A stretch of DNA of 64,000 nucleotides. It comes from Haloimpatiens massiliensis. GTDB taxonomy: Bacteria > Bacillota > Clostridia > Clostridiales > Clostridiaceae. Shown in pieces: positions 51,544-60,913 of this stretch (positions are counted from its first letter, which is position 1; the number at the start of each line of letters is the position of its first letter). The position numbers and the translations under genes are program-made. Below the pieces are notes generated by a model that was not told the origin of the DNA, did no database searches, and saw only the letters and a list, made by a program, of their open reading frames with translations. The DNA is taken from positions 372,680 to 436,679 of the forward strand of contig NZ_LT854636.1 in NCBI RefSeq assembly GCF_900184255.1, in the 5' to 3' direction.

Positions 51544-52527
51544 TTACTCCACCTCCTTTTCATAAAGCCAACAAGCTACTTCATGTCTATTCCCTTTATC
51601 TATTAAAGAAGGTATTCCTTTTTTACAATCCTCACAAGCTTTATTACATCTCTCATAAAAATAACAATACTCAGGCATACCTATAGGATTAGGCACTTGC
51701 CCTGGAATAGAATAAAGTTTGTCCTGTTCTTTATTTAATGCAGGTTTTGAGTTTAAAAGTCCTATGGTATACGGATGCTTAGGATTCTTAAATAATTCCA
51801 CTACTGGTGCCTTTTCCACTACTTTCCCAGCATACATAACTACAACATAATCTGCCATTTCAGCAATGACACCTAAATCATGAGTTATAAGCATTATAGA
51901 TGCTCCTATTTTATCTTTTAAATCCTTCATTAATTGCAAAATTTGAGCTTGAATAGTAACATCCAATGCAGTAGTTGGTTCATCTGCAATTAGAAGTTTA
52001 GGATTACAGGAAAGTGCCATAGCTATCATCGCTCTTTGCCTCATTCCTCCACTTAATTCATGAGGGTAGCACTGAAACACCTCTTCTGCTCTAGGTATTC
52101 CTACTAATTTCAACATTTCAATAGATCGCTTTTTAGCCTTTTCCTTATCTAATTTTTGGTGAAGTATTATAGTCTCATTTATTTGATATCCTATAGTGAG
52201 TACAGGATTTAAAGAGGTCATAGGTTCTTGAAAAATTACAGCGATATCATTTCCCCTTATATTTCTCATATCTTCATCGTTTAACTCTAAAATATTTTTA
52301 TCTTCAAAATGCATTTCTCCACCCATAATTTTCCCCGGAGGATTAGGTATAAGTCTCATAAGAGACATAGCTGCAACACTTTTTCCGCATCCCGATTCAC
52401 CTACCAATCCTAAAGTTTCTCCTTTTTTAATTTTAAAACTTACGTCATCCACTGCTTTCACAATTCCATCTTCTGTTTTAAAATATGTTTTTAAATTTTT
52501 TATTTCCACTAAATCAGTATTATCCAC
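51544..52527 (-). CDS. oppD: Oligopeptide ABC transporter ATPase OppD
   Basis: Second ATPase of the importer, 327 residues from a GTG seven bases after GGGGG. Walker A GESGCGKSV, FQEPMTSLNPV, signature LSGGMRQR, Walker B LLIADEPTT and switch LITHDLGV. C-terminal cysteines (CYFYERCNKACEDC) match the cluster seen in Opp/Dpp ATPases, some of which hold Fe-S. Its stop is adjacent to the oppF start. Confidence 0.94.
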   Translation of the reverse strand: MDNTDLVEIKNLKTYFKTEDGIVKAVDDVSFKIKKGETLGLVGESGCGKSVAAMSLMRLIPNPPGKIMGGEMHFEDKNILELNDEDMRNIRGNDIAVIFQEPMTSLNPVLTIGYQINETIILHQKLDKEKAKKRSIEMLKLVGIPRAEEVFQCYPHELSGGMRQRAMIAMALSCNPKLLIADEPTTALDVTIQAQILQLMKDLKDKIGASIMLITHDLGVIAEMADYVVVMYAGKVVEKAPVVELFKNPKHPYTIGLLNSKPALNKEQDKLYSIPGQVPNPIGMPEYCYFYERCNKACEDCKKGIPSLIDKGNRHEVACWLYEKEVE

Positions 52528-52538
52528 ATCCACACCCC

Positions 52539-53423
52539 CTATACCTTTAGTTTAGGATCTAGTGCATCTCTCAAGCCATCACCAAATAAATTTATAGCCA
52601 TAACTGTTAAAAATATACACAAACCTGGTGGAGCCCAAACCCACATTCTATTTTTTAAGGTAAACATATCATTTACTTTTTGAACCATTTGTCCCCAGGA
52701 AGGTGTAGGTGGGGTCACTCCTAGTCCTAAAAAACTTAAAGTAGACTCTGTAAGTATAGCTCCTCCTATTCCTAATGTTGCAGAAACTATTATAGATGCA
52801 AAAGTATTAGGTAATAAATGCACAAACATCTTTCTTTTATCACTTAATCCTAAACACTCTGCTGCCTGCATGAATTCCTGTTCCCTCAAAGAAAGTATTT
52901 GTCCCCTTACTATACGACAAAGTGAAGGCCATCCTAAAAAACCTATTATAAACATAATCACATACATTCTATTTTCAGGCTTTATTTTCAAATCAGACAT
53001 AACCGCAGCAAGCATTATAAGTATAGGAAGACCTGGTAAACACATAAACATATCCACTATTCTCATAATTACTGCATCTACTTTTCCACCGTAATACCCC
53101 GCAATAGCTCCCAGTATACTTCCTATTACAACCTCAATTATTACCGCCAATATTCCTACCAATAAAGAAACTCTTCCTCCATACATGAGTCTAGTCAAAA
53201 CATCTCTTCCAACTTCATCTGTTCCCAAAATATGTGCACTTGTTGGTGCTTTGTACTTATCAATTAAACTCATAGTGTCTGAGCCATAAGAAGAAAATAA
53301 TGGCCCAACAAAAGAGAATAATATCATGAATATAAGTATAAACATACCTACCATAGCTAATTTATTTTTTCTCAACCTTCTCATAACTATTTTAAAAGGA
53401 CTTACTATTTCATTTTCTTTCAA
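52539..53423 (-). CDS. oppC: Oligopeptide ABC transporter permease OppC
   Basis: 294-residue integral membrane protein with the OppC N-terminal domain and the inner-membrane component fold. Hydrophobic segments include LAMVGMFILIFMILFSFVGP and VSLLVGILAVIIEVVIGSIL; the EAA loop is QAAECLGLSDKRKMFVHLLP. The TTG at MKENEIVSPFK, eight bases from AGGAGG, is preferred; a GTG three codons earlier overlaps that site. Confidence 0.93.
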   Translation of the reverse strand: MKENEIVSPFKIVMRRLRKNKLAMVGMFILIFMILFSFVGPLFSSYGSDTMSLIDKYKAPTSAHILGTDEVGRDVLTRLMYGGRVSLLVGILAVIIEVVIGSILGAIAGYYGGKVDAVIMRIVDMFMCLPGLPILIMLAAVMSDLKIKPENRMYVIMFIIGFLGWPSLCRIVRGQILSLREQEFMQAAECLGLSDKRKMFVHLLPNTFASIIVSATLGIGGAILTESTLSFLGLGVTPPTPSWGQMVQKVNDMFTLKNRMWVWAPPGLCIFLTVMAINLFGDGLRDALDPKLKV

Positions 53424-53435
53424 CTTTTTCACCTC

Positions 53436-54398
53436 CTATTTATACCTTATTCTTGGATCTACTGCTGCATAAATTATATCCGCTAACAGATTTCCTAATA
53501 GAACTAGTAACGCTAGCAGCATATTTATACCCATTAATAATGGATAGTCTCTTCCACTTACTGCATTTAATTCCACTGGTCCTATACCTGGCCATCCGAA
53601 TATTGACTCAGTTACTATTGCTCCACTGAATAAAGCTGGAAGCCAAAATCCAAGTAATGTAATAACAGGAATCATTGCATTTCTAAGTGCATGTCTATAT
53701 ATTACAACCTTTTCTTTAAGGCCTTTTGCCCTAGCCGTTCTTATATAGTCTTGTCTTATAACTTCTAGCATACTTGATCTGGTATATCTCATAAACCCTG
53801 CCAAGCTTCCTAGGGTTAATACTATAAGAGGTAACGCCATATGCCTCATTCCATCTAAAAATTTTGCCATACCAACCGCATCATTTCCTGCAGTATACAT
53901 ACCAGCTACTGGAAAAATATGAATATCCACTGCCAGCCACTTCATTAATAATTCGCCAAAGAAAAATGAAGGCATTGATATCCCAAACAGTGCAAATATA
54001 GTGAAAAAATAGTCAAAACCCGAATATTGTTTTGTAGCAGAGATTACCCCTATAGGAATAGAAATGATTATGGCAAGAATAAACGATACTATAGAAAGTT
54101 TAAATGAATTCCATATATATGTATTCATTACTTTCCCTACTGGTTGTTTATAATAAAAAGATTTTCCCCAATCACCTTTAAGTGCTTTTTTAAGCCAAAC
54201 TCCATATTGTACTATAGTTGGCTTATCTAGGCCCTCCTGTCTTCTTAATTCTTGCTTTGCCTTCAAACTCATTCGAGGATCTATTTTACCTGTTAATGGG
54301 TCCCCAGGTGCTAGATGAATAAGTAAAAATATAAGCAAAGAAGCCCCCAAAAGAATAGGTATCATCTGAAGAACTCTCCTTAAAACATAATTTTTCAT
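53436..54398 (-). CDS. oppB: Oligopeptide ABC transporter permease OppB
   Basis: 320-residue permease with six predicted membrane spans. It begins MKNYVLRRVLQMIPILLGAS and has the EAA loop RTARAKGLKEKVVIYRHALR. The chosen ATG follows GGGGGTATAAA. A stable hairpin lies in the spacer to oppA. Confidence 0.94.
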   Translation of the reverse strand: MKNYVLRRVLQMIPILLGASLLIFLLIHLAPGDPLTGKIDPRMSLKAKQELRRQEGLDKPTIVQYGVWLKKALKGDWGKSFYYKQPVGKVMNTYIWNSFKLSIVSFILAIIISIPIGVISATKQYSGFDYFFTIFALFGISMPSFFFGELLMKWLAVDIHIFPVAGMYTAGNDAVGMAKFLDGMRHMALPLIVLTLGSLAGFMRYTRSSMLEVIRQDYIRTARAKGLKEKVVIYRHALRNAMIPVITLLGFWLPALFSGAIVTESIFGWPGIGPVELNAVSGRDYPLLMGINMLLALLVLLGNLLADIIYAAVDPRIRYK

Positions 54399-54420
54399 TT
54401 TATACCCCCTATCTCTATTC

Positions 54421-54453
54421 ATATGTGCCTAGTAACCTATACTAGGCACATAT
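54421..54453 (-). promoter_or_regulatory. Intercistronic hairpin oppA-oppB
   Basis: 14-bp perfect stem ATATGTGCCTAGTA/TACTAGGCACATAT with a 5-nt loop and no U tract. It could protect the oppA 3' end, allowing more binding protein than permease from one operon. Confidence 0.6.
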
Positions 54454-54465
54454 TTAAAGATACCC

Positions 54466-56193
54466 TTATTTAATTTCTGCTTTATATATATCTATTGTAA
54501 AATCAATATAAGGTGATAAATCAAGACCTTTAACCTTTGAACTTACTGCCCACATTTCTTTACTCATATCCAAGAATATATATGGCAAATCATCGTTAGC
54601 TATTTGTAACCATTTTTTATATATTTCTTTTCTTTCTTCCAATTTAGTTGTCTTTAATCCTTCTTGTAGTAACTTTTCTCCATCTTCATTTCTCCATCCA
54701 CCTGAATTAAATCCACCTTTTACATCTTGAGAAAAACCAAATATGCCAAGTGAATCTGGATCTATGCTTAAGTCCCAAGACATATTAAACATTTCAAAAT
54801 TTTGTTCATCGTAAACTTTAGTGCATAAAGTTGCAAATTCCATTATCTCTGGAACTACATCTATCCCTAGCTTTTTCCAGTTTTCTTTTACTATTGGTAT
54901 TAAGGTTTCAACATATTTGCTCCCGCTATAGGTATACCAAGATATAGTGAATTTCTTGCCATCTTTATATCTAAAACCATCATCCTTTTTAACCCATCCA
55001 GCTTCATCCAATAATTTATTAGCTTTATCTGCATCATATTCATATTTATTTAAATCATCTGTATATGCCCAAGAAACTGGTGACACTGGCCCATTACATA
55101 CATCTGCGTATTCACCAAAGTATGCATTAGCAAATCCTTTTCTGTCTAAACCATATGCTAAAGCCTGACGAACTCTCTTATCTTTAAATTTTTCATTTCT
55201 TAAATTCAGTCCCATATATCCATATCCATTGCCTGGATAAAGCTGCATATTTAAGAATCCTGCATCCTTCAATTCTTGAACATTCTCTGGTTTTGTCGCA
55301 ACTCTACAAACATCCACTTCTCCAGCTTTTATCTGCTGCATCATGTTTTCTGCAGTAACTGCCTTTAATATAACTTTCTTTATCTTAGGTTCACCCTTCC
55401 AATATTTAGGGTTCTTTTCTAGAACAACTTCTTGACCTGGTTTATATTCTTTAAACACATAAGGTCCTGAACCCATTGGCTTTAAGAATTTATCCTCTAA
55501 CTCTTTAATTTTACCTTTTTCAAAACTATAGTATTTTTTAGGCATTATTCCATATGCAAAATCATATATAGCTGGTGCCTTAGGCTCTGTTAATGTAAAT
55601 GAAATAGTATATGGATCTACAACCTTTATTCCTTCAACCTCTTTTGCATCACCCTTATGGTATTTTTCATACCCTAATAATTTTTCTACAGCATCAAATC
55701 TTGAGCCCTTATAGTTTGGATCACATATAGCAGTATAAGTAAATGCTACGTCTTCAGCCGTAAGCTCATCTCCACTTGAAAACTTAATTCCCTTCTTCAA
55801 TTTAAATGTGTATGTTTTTCCATCCTCTGATATTTCCCATTTTTCTGCTACATTAGCTGTTGGGTTTCCTTCTGCATCATTAGAAACCAATCCATCATAA
55901 ATAAGACTACATACATAAGAATCATCTACTGTACCAGAATATATAGAATTAAACTTTCCTTCTGGTGCATTAAATCCTATAATTATCATGTCCTTTCTAT
56001 TTTTGGACACATCTGGTAGTCCATTAGGATTTGATGCTTTTATGATCTCTGTGTGTTTTGAAGCTGGCTTTATTTCCCCCTCCTCCACCTTAGGTTTCTT
56101 AGCATCTGGTTTTGGCTTATCTTTACAAGCCGTAAATACAAATGCAAAAGCCATGGTCAATGATAAAAGTGCTAAAAGTTTTCTTTTTTTCAT
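54466..56193 (-). CDS. oppA: Oligopeptide-binding lipoprotein OppA
   Basis: 575-residue extracellular solute-binding protein of family 5. The N-terminus MKKRKLLALLSLTMAFAFVF ends in the lipobox FTAC, so Cys23 is the predicted lipidated residue. The SBP_bac_5 fold is complete, with ANVAEKWEISEDGKTYTFKL and DKRVRQALAYGLDR motifs. First gene of the opp operon; no strong promoter was found in its upstream spacer. Exact peptide specificity is unknown. Confidence 0.94.
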   Translation of the reverse strand: MKKRKLLALLSLTMAFAFVFTACKDKPKPDAKKPKVEEGEIKPASKHTEIIKASNPNGLPDVSKNRKDMIIIGFNAPEGKFNSIYSGTVDDSYVCSLIYDGLVSNDAEGNPTANVAEKWEISEDGKTYTFKLKKGIKFSSGDELTAEDVAFTYTAICDPNYKGSRFDAVEKLLGYEKYHKGDAKEVEGIKVVDPYTISFTLTEPKAPAIYDFAYGIMPKKYYSFEKGKIKELEDKFLKPMGSGPYVFKEYKPGQEVVLEKNPKYWKGEPKIKKVILKAVTAENMMQQIKAGEVDVCRVATKPENVQELKDAGFLNMQLYPGNGYGYMGLNLRNEKFKDKRVRQALAYGLDRKGFANAYFGEYADVCNGPVSPVSWAYTDDLNKYEYDADKANKLLDEAGWVKKDDGFRYKDGKKFTISWYTYSGSKYVETLIPIVKENWKKLGIDVVPEIMEFATLCTKVYDEQNFEMFNMSWDLSIDPDSLGIFGFSQDVKGGFNSGGWRNEDGEKLLQEGLKTTKLEERKEIYKKWLQIANDDLPYIFLDMSKEMWAVSSKVKGLDLSPYIDFTIDIYKAEIK

Positions 56194-56268
56194 TTATATA
56201 TTGCATCTCCCTTTTCTTATCACTTTAATATTATATATAAGGTTTCATTATAATTTTTAGAACAATAA

Positions 56269-56306
56269 AAAGGATTCTAGAGAAATTATTTCATCTAGAA
56301 TCCTTT
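56269..56306 (-). terminator. Terminator after the two-span membrane gene
   Basis: 13-bp perfect stem AAAGGATTCTAGA/TCTAGAATCCTTT with a 12-nt loop, followed in the minus sense by TTTTTATT. It separates the upstream gene from oppA. Confidence 0.85.
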
Positions 56307-56354
56307 ACCTTCTATAATTATCAACAATATTTTATTTTTTTCTATTTGTCACCA

Positions 56355-56843
56355 TCAATAAATAATATTTTTAAAGCAACCTTTATTCTCAACCTTACTA
56401 TATTTTGATAACTTGCATATGAAAGTCCTTTGATCCTTAATACACATGTTTTTCTTAACTATTGACACATAGCTTTTATCATAATTTAAAATCAATAATA
56501 TCTTGTCCTCCATATTTATGACCTTTTTAATATCTTCCGCATTTATAACTGTTTTATCACACAACATTCTAGGATATATGGTAATTTCCTTTCCGATAAA
56601 CCTCACATATATTCTAGTCATTAAATTCATTTTATCCATGGAAAACACTAAAAAAACCACTGCAGTTATTATTACTAATATATTTAAATATTTTAAGTTA
56701 TTATTTATACTACCTTTTATGTTTATATACATTAAAAAAATAATGCATAAAAGAAAAGCTATAAAACATACAATACCTTCTACATCAGCATTAGGTTTTG
56801 TCTTTATTTCAATAGGACTTTCTTCAATATCTTTACTTAACAA
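56355..56843 (-). CDS. Unknown membrane protein, two spans
   Basis: 162 residues, start TTG placed by GAGGAG. Two hydrophobic helices (IVCFIAFLLCIIFLMYINI and LNILVIITAVVFLVFSM) are followed by a soluble C-terminal half of beta-strand character (KEITIYPRMLCDKTVINAED). The layout resembles small bacterial PH-domain membrane proteins, but this is a guess from topology only. It has a flanking terminator on each side, so it is a single-gene unit. I do not recognise the family. Confidence 0.75.
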   Translation of the reverse strand: MLSKDIEESPIEIKTKPNADVEGIVCFIAFLLCIIFLMYINIKGSINNNLKYLNILVIITAVVFLVFSMDKMNLMTRIYVRFIGKEITIYPRMLCDKTVINAEDIKKVINMEDKILLILNYDKSYVSIVKKNMCIKDQRTFICKLSKYSKVENKGCFKNIIY

Positions 56844-56954
56844 AGTTCCAACACTCCTCTTTATTATTCTAATTATAATAGTATCACTTCAACTGTACCT
56901 AGTGTTTACAAATTTATTACAGTTTTGTTATAGAGATAAATCACATTTTCATAA

Positions 56955-56986
56955 AAAAAGAGCCATAATTAAATATAGCTCTTTTT
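56955..56986. terminator. Terminator after the ABC exporter
   Basis: AAAAAGAGC/GCTCTTTTT stem with 14-nt loop, A- and T-flanked and therefore potentially bidirectional; 16 bp after the exporter stop codon. Confidence 0.85.
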
Positions 56987-57001
56987 CTTCCATGTTAATT
57001 T

Positions 57002-58735
57002 TTATACTTGATCTGGAATGTATCCCTTAAACTGTGCGTTATAAAGATGAGCATATATAGAACCTTTCTTCATTAGTTGGTCATGATCTCCTCTTTCTTC
57101 TATTCCCTTATCCGTAAGTACTATTATTTCATCAGCATTTTTTATAGTAGAAAGCCTATGTGCAACTACTAATGTAGTTCTTCCCTTAGAAAGACCCTCT
57201 AAAGCTTTTTGTATGATAAGCTCAGTTTCATTATCCAAAGCAGAGGTAGCTTCATCTAATATAAGTATTGGAGGATTTTTCAAAAATACTCTTGCTATAG
57301 ATATTCTTTGCTTTTGCCCTCCAGATAATTTTATACCTCTTTCTCCCACATAAGTATCATATCCATTTGGTAATTCTGAAATAAACTCATGTATATTTGC
57401 ATTTTTGGCAGCCTCTACAACCTGTTCATCACTAGCCTCAGGATTTCCATATAGAATATTTTCTTTTATAGTTCCTGTAAATAGAAAAACATCTTGTTGC
57501 ACAATACCTATATTTTTCCTTAAGGACTTTAGAGTAACATCCCTTATATTTTTTTCATCTATGTATATGTCCCCTTCATTTGCCTCATAAAACCTAGGAA
57601 TTAAATGGCATAATGTAGTCTTTCCTCCTCCGGATGGTCCCACTAATGCTAAAGTTTTTCCCTGTTCTACCGTTAAATTTAAATTAGACAATATAGTTTC
57701 TTTATTATTATATTTAAATGTAACATTATTAAACTCTATTGCCCCCTTAACTTCACTCAATTCTTCAGCATCATACTCATCTTTTATATCAGGCTTTATA
57801 CTCATAATTTCTATAAATCTTTCAAAGCCTGCCATTCCTGATTGATACTGCTCAACAAAAGATGTAAGTCTTCTTATAGGCTGCATAAATAAATTTACGT
57901 ATAATAAGTAGGCTACCAAATCTCCTGGATTAATTAAATCTTTATATACAAATAATCCCCCTGCAAACATTACAATAGCATATAGAATATCCATAGTAAA
58001 TTTTATACCTGAAAAAAATTCTGCCATAGTCTTATAAGCATATTCTCTAGATTCCTTAAATTCTACATTTCCCTCATCAAATTTTTCCATTTCATATTCT
58101 TCATTAGTAAAGGATTTTGCCACTCGTATTCCAGATATACTGTTTTCAATCTGGGCATTTACATTAGCTACTTTTTTTCTAACATCCTTAAATGCATTAG
58201 ACATGCTAACCCTCTTTTTAATAGCAAACCAAAACATAATAGGAATAAATGCAAATATAATTATTGTAAGCTGTATATTCACTGTACAAAGTATTATAAA
58301 TGAACCTATTAACATGACAAATGAAATGAATAAATCCTCTGGTCCATGATGTGCAAGCTCGGACACTTCTTGTAAGTCGTTAACTATTCTAGACATTATG
58401 TGACCAGTCTTATTATCGTCAAAATAGCTAAAGGACAATTCCTGTAGATGAGCAAATAAATCTTTTCTCATATGATACTGCATTCTAACTCCTACCACGT
58501 GACCCCAATAATCAACTACATAATTGCATATTAGTTTTATTATATATAGCAAAATTAGTATTCCAGTAAGTATGTAAAGCATTTTTAAATTTCTATTGGG
58601 AATCACATCATTTATAATTTGCCTTGTAAACATTGGAAAAAACAGATCTGCTCCAGCCACTAAAAAAGCGCAAAATAAATCCAAAACAAATAGCTTTTTA
58701 TGAGGTTTATAATATTTAATAAATTTTTTTATCAA
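57002..58735 (-). CDS. ABC exporter, fused membrane and ATPase domains
   Basis: 577-residue half-transporter. The membrane domain (residues about 1-310) has six helices, the ATPase domain has Walker A GPSGGGKTTL, Q-loop VQQDVFLFTG, signature LSGGQKQR, Walker B ILILDEATSALD and switch VVAHRLSTI. As a homodimer it would export lipid, drug or peptide; the substrate cannot be told from sequence. The start is TTG, seven bases after GGGGG. Downstream of pepP. Confidence 0.92.
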   Translation of the reverse strand: MIKKFIKYYKPHKKLFVLDLFCAFLVAGADLFFPMFTRQIINDVIPNRNLKMLYILTGILILLYIIKLICNYVVDYWGHVVGVRMQYHMRKDLFAHLQELSFSYFDDNKTGHIMSRIVNDLQEVSELAHHGPEDLFISFVMLIGSFIILCTVNIQLTIIIFAFIPIMFWFAIKKRVSMSNAFKDVRKKVANVNAQIENSISGIRVAKSFTNEEYEMEKFDEGNVEFKESREYAYKTMAEFFSGIKFTMDILYAIVMFAGGLFVYKDLINPGDLVAYLLYVNLFMQPIRRLTSFVEQYQSGMAGFERFIEIMSIKPDIKDEYDAEELSEVKGAIEFNNVTFKYNNKETILSNLNLTVEQGKTLALVGPSGGGKTTLCHLIPRFYEANEGDIYIDEKNIRDVTLKSLRKNIGIVQQDVFLFTGTIKENILYGNPEASDEQVVEAAKNANIHEFISELPNGYDTYVGERGIKLSGGQKQRISIARVFLKNPPILILDEATSALDNETELIIQKALEGLSKGRTTLVVAHRLSTIKNADEIIVLTDKGIEERGDHDQLMKKGSIYAHLYNAQFKGYIPDQV

Positions 58736-58761
58736 TTTTTTTCCCCCTTTTATTTATATAA

Positions 58762-58788
58762 AACCTCACGACACTATGCCACGGGGTT
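58762..58788 (-). terminator. Possible hairpin between the aminopeptidase and exporter genes
   Basis: RNA-sense AACCCCGTG and CGTGAGGTT pair with one mismatch and two G-U pairs, followed by TTATATAAAT. A weak terminator or attenuator before the exporter gene. Confidence 0.35.
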
Positions 58789-58812
58789 AAATAATCTAAA
58801 TTTAATTATAAC

Positions 58813-60069
58813 TTATTTTAAATATTTATTGTTTTTAGCCATATATTCTTCTATTTCATTCACTTCTCTTATCATATTTTTAGTTAGAACTTCACATCCA
58901 TCTTCAGTTACTAATAAATCATCTTCTATTCTTATGCCTATACCTTCTTCTGGTATGTATAAACCTGGCTCATTAGTAAGAACCATTCCTGATTTCAATT
59001 CATCATCAATTCCTACATCATGAGTATCCATTCCTAATTGATGTCCTATGCTATGAAAATAATACTTAAACAACTCAGAATCTTCCTTTATAAGTCCTAA
59101 TTCTTTACATCCTTCTGCTAATAATTCCTTTGCTTTTGTATTTAATTGGCTAAAGGTTACTCCAGGTTTAGTCATAGCTGTTATAGCTTTATTAGTTTTT
59201 AAAACTACATTGTAAATCTCCTTTTGTCTTTCTGTAAACTTGCCATTTAGAGGTATTGCACGACTTATATCTCCATTGTAGTATTTATATTGAGCTCCTA
59301 AATCGAATTGCATAAGTTCTCCATCTTTAGTTTGACAATTATTATCTGAGTAATGAAGAGTTGCAGCATTTTTTCCTGAAGCAGCTATAGTTTTGAAAGC
59401 TTTGTCTGTAACACCATGACTAGTTAAAACAAAATCAAAGTATGCCTCTACTTCATATTCCATCATACCAGGCTTCATATTCTCCATTAATTTATATACG
59501 CCTTCTTCTGTTATCTTTATTGCTTCCCTAATGTTTTCTATTTCCTCTTCTGATTTTATAGTTCTCATTTCGCATATGTCATGATAAATATTTTTTATAT
59601 TTAAAAAAGGATATTTTTCCTTGGCAAGTTTAGCAAATTCTTGTGCCTTAGTCATTGGAATATCCATTTCTGCTCTTTCCAAATCTAAATATAGGTTATC
59701 ATATTTAAATCTAGAAAATAAAAATCCAAATGCTCCCTGAAAATCTTCTAAATATTTTACATCCTCTATTCCTGATACTTCTCTTGCATCCTCTTCAGAC
59801 ATTTTTTCTCCTACCCATCTTGCCATTTGAGGATCATTCTTCTCTATAAATAGAGTTTGAAATGTTTTACCTGCCCTTTTATGCATCATAAGCATCATGT
59901 TTTCCCTATCTATACCTGTTAGATAATAGAAGTTTCTATTTGGAGTAAAGCTGTAAGTTTCATCTGCTGACTTATATGGCGCTCTCCCCGCAAATAATAA
60001 TACAATAGAACCATTTTCAATGTTCTTCATAATTTGTTCTCTTTTAGTAATAAAAAATTCTTTTTTCAT
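58813..60069 (-). CDS. pepP: Xaa-Pro aminopeptidase (M24B)
   Basis: Removes N-terminal residues ahead of proline. The N-terminal AMP domain (to about residue 165) precedes the pita-bread domain with metal ligands in QFDLGAQY, YNGDISRA, FHSIGHQLGMDTHDVG, LTNEPGLYI and IRIEDDLLV. 418 residues, ATG after GGGGGGAGTATAA. It could work on peptides imported by the Opp system 5 kb away, though no link is shown. Confidence 0.93.
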   Translation of the reverse strand: MKKEFFITKREQIMKNIENGSIVLLFAGRAPYKSADETYSFTPNRNFYYLTGIDRENMMLMMHKRAGKTFQTLFIEKNDPQMARWVGEKMSEEDAREVSGIEDVKYLEDFQGAFGFLFSRFKYDNLYLDLERAEMDIPMTKAQEFAKLAKEKYPFLNIKNIYHDICEMRTIKSEEEIENIREAIKITEEGVYKLMENMKPGMMEYEVEAYFDFVLTSHGVTDKAFKTIAASGKNAATLHYSDNNCQTKDGELMQFDLGAQYKYYNGDISRAIPLNGKFTERQKEIYNVVLKTNKAITAMTKPGVTFSQLNTKAKELLAEGCKELGLIKEDSELFKYYFHSIGHQLGMDTHDVGIDDELKSGMVLTNEPGLYIPEEGIGIRIEDDLLVTEDGCEVLTKNMIREVNEIEEYMAKNNKYLK

Positions 60070-60174
60070 TTATACTCCCCCCAAAATAAACTGAAATTTT
60101 AAAAAGTTTATAGTACAAATATACCATTATACAAAAATAGTTTCAATACCATAGGTTTTGTGGTAATTAAATAT

Positions 60175-60405
60175 TTACTGTGTTAACTCTTCATCCCCCT
60201 TTAATGATTTTTCTAGTTTTTCTCTTTCTAAATCGTAAAATACAATAGTTTCTGGCTTTGTTCCATAAAAACCTTGTAGAAGATTAATATTAAAATCTAC
60301 AGATTTTACTTTAATACCATCAGAGCCATAAGCTTGATTGATTAATTCTGCTGAATAATAATTTCTTCCTCTAGTTTTTATATGCCTTGATGTAATACTC
60401 CTCAT
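60175..60405 (-). CDS. Unknown 76-residue protein
   Basis: A basic N-terminus (MRSITSRHIKTRGRNYYSAE) leads into a small globular segment with an acidic end (KGDEELTQ). GGAGGGAATAGAG places the ATG inside the end of the preceding gene (35-bp overlap), arguing for coupled translation. No signal peptide, membrane span or known motif. Family not recognised. Confidence 0.7.
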   Translation of the reverse strand: MRSITSRHIKTRGRNYYSAELINQAYGSDGIKVKSVDFNINLLQGFYGTKPETIVFYDLEREKLEKSLKGDEELTQ

Positions 60406-60604
60406 CTCTATTCCCTCCTTCGTAAGCTACATTAAAATTATTATCTTTAAGCATTGTACAAATTATGTCTGAATCAATAGGATTTTTAGAATTTATGCTT
60501 ATTACTAACTCATCTTTATTACCTACAAACTGCATATAATCATGTATGTTTGAATAATCACTGAGCTGCATTTTTCCAATAATATTAAGAAAATACTGAG
60601 ACAA
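60371..60604 (-). CDS. Unknown 77-residue protein
   Basis: From the TTG at MSQYFLNIIGKMQLSDYSN (AGGGGTG eight bases upstream) the protein has 77 residues with mixed alpha/beta character (DELVISINSKNPIDSDIICT). A GTG 12 codons earlier lacks a good site. It overlaps the next gene by 35 bp, forming a two-gene pair. Family not recognised; function unknown. Confidence 0.65.
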   Translation of the reverse strand: MSQYFLNIIGKMQLSDYSNIHDYMQFVGNKDELVISINSKNPIDSDIICTMLKDNNFNVAYEGGNRDEEYYIKAYKN

Positions 60605-60834
60605 AATAATCACACCCCTATTCTTTACTATTTTATACACTGTACATTTATATATAACTTTTTATTATTTATAACTAAATCTGCATTTAATTTAGGGTAG
60701 TCTTTTTTATTTTTTGTAATTATTTTTTCTTTATACATTAATGTATTATAATTAGCTCTCCACGTTTTTTCTTATAATCCCCAATATACTCTTGCAAAAT
60801 TACTTAATATATCTCTTCACAAATTTATCTATAT

Positions 60835-60875
60835 AAAAAAGATTAGAGAAAAATTTAATTTCTCTAATCTTTTTT
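60835..60875 (-). terminator. Terminator after the EF-G-like gene
   Basis: 17-bp perfect stem AAAAAAGATTAGAGAAA/TTTCTCTAATCTTTTTT with 7-nt loop, followed by T-rich sequence on both strands; 38 bp after the stop. Confidence 0.9.
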
Positions 60876-60913
60876 ATCAAAATTAATAATATATAGCTAT
60901 ATAATTTTTACTA

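Noticed and set aside
56194..56268. A promoter for oppA (TATATATAAT near 56230)
   Set aside because: No -35 hexamer at 16-18 bp could be found; too weak to list.
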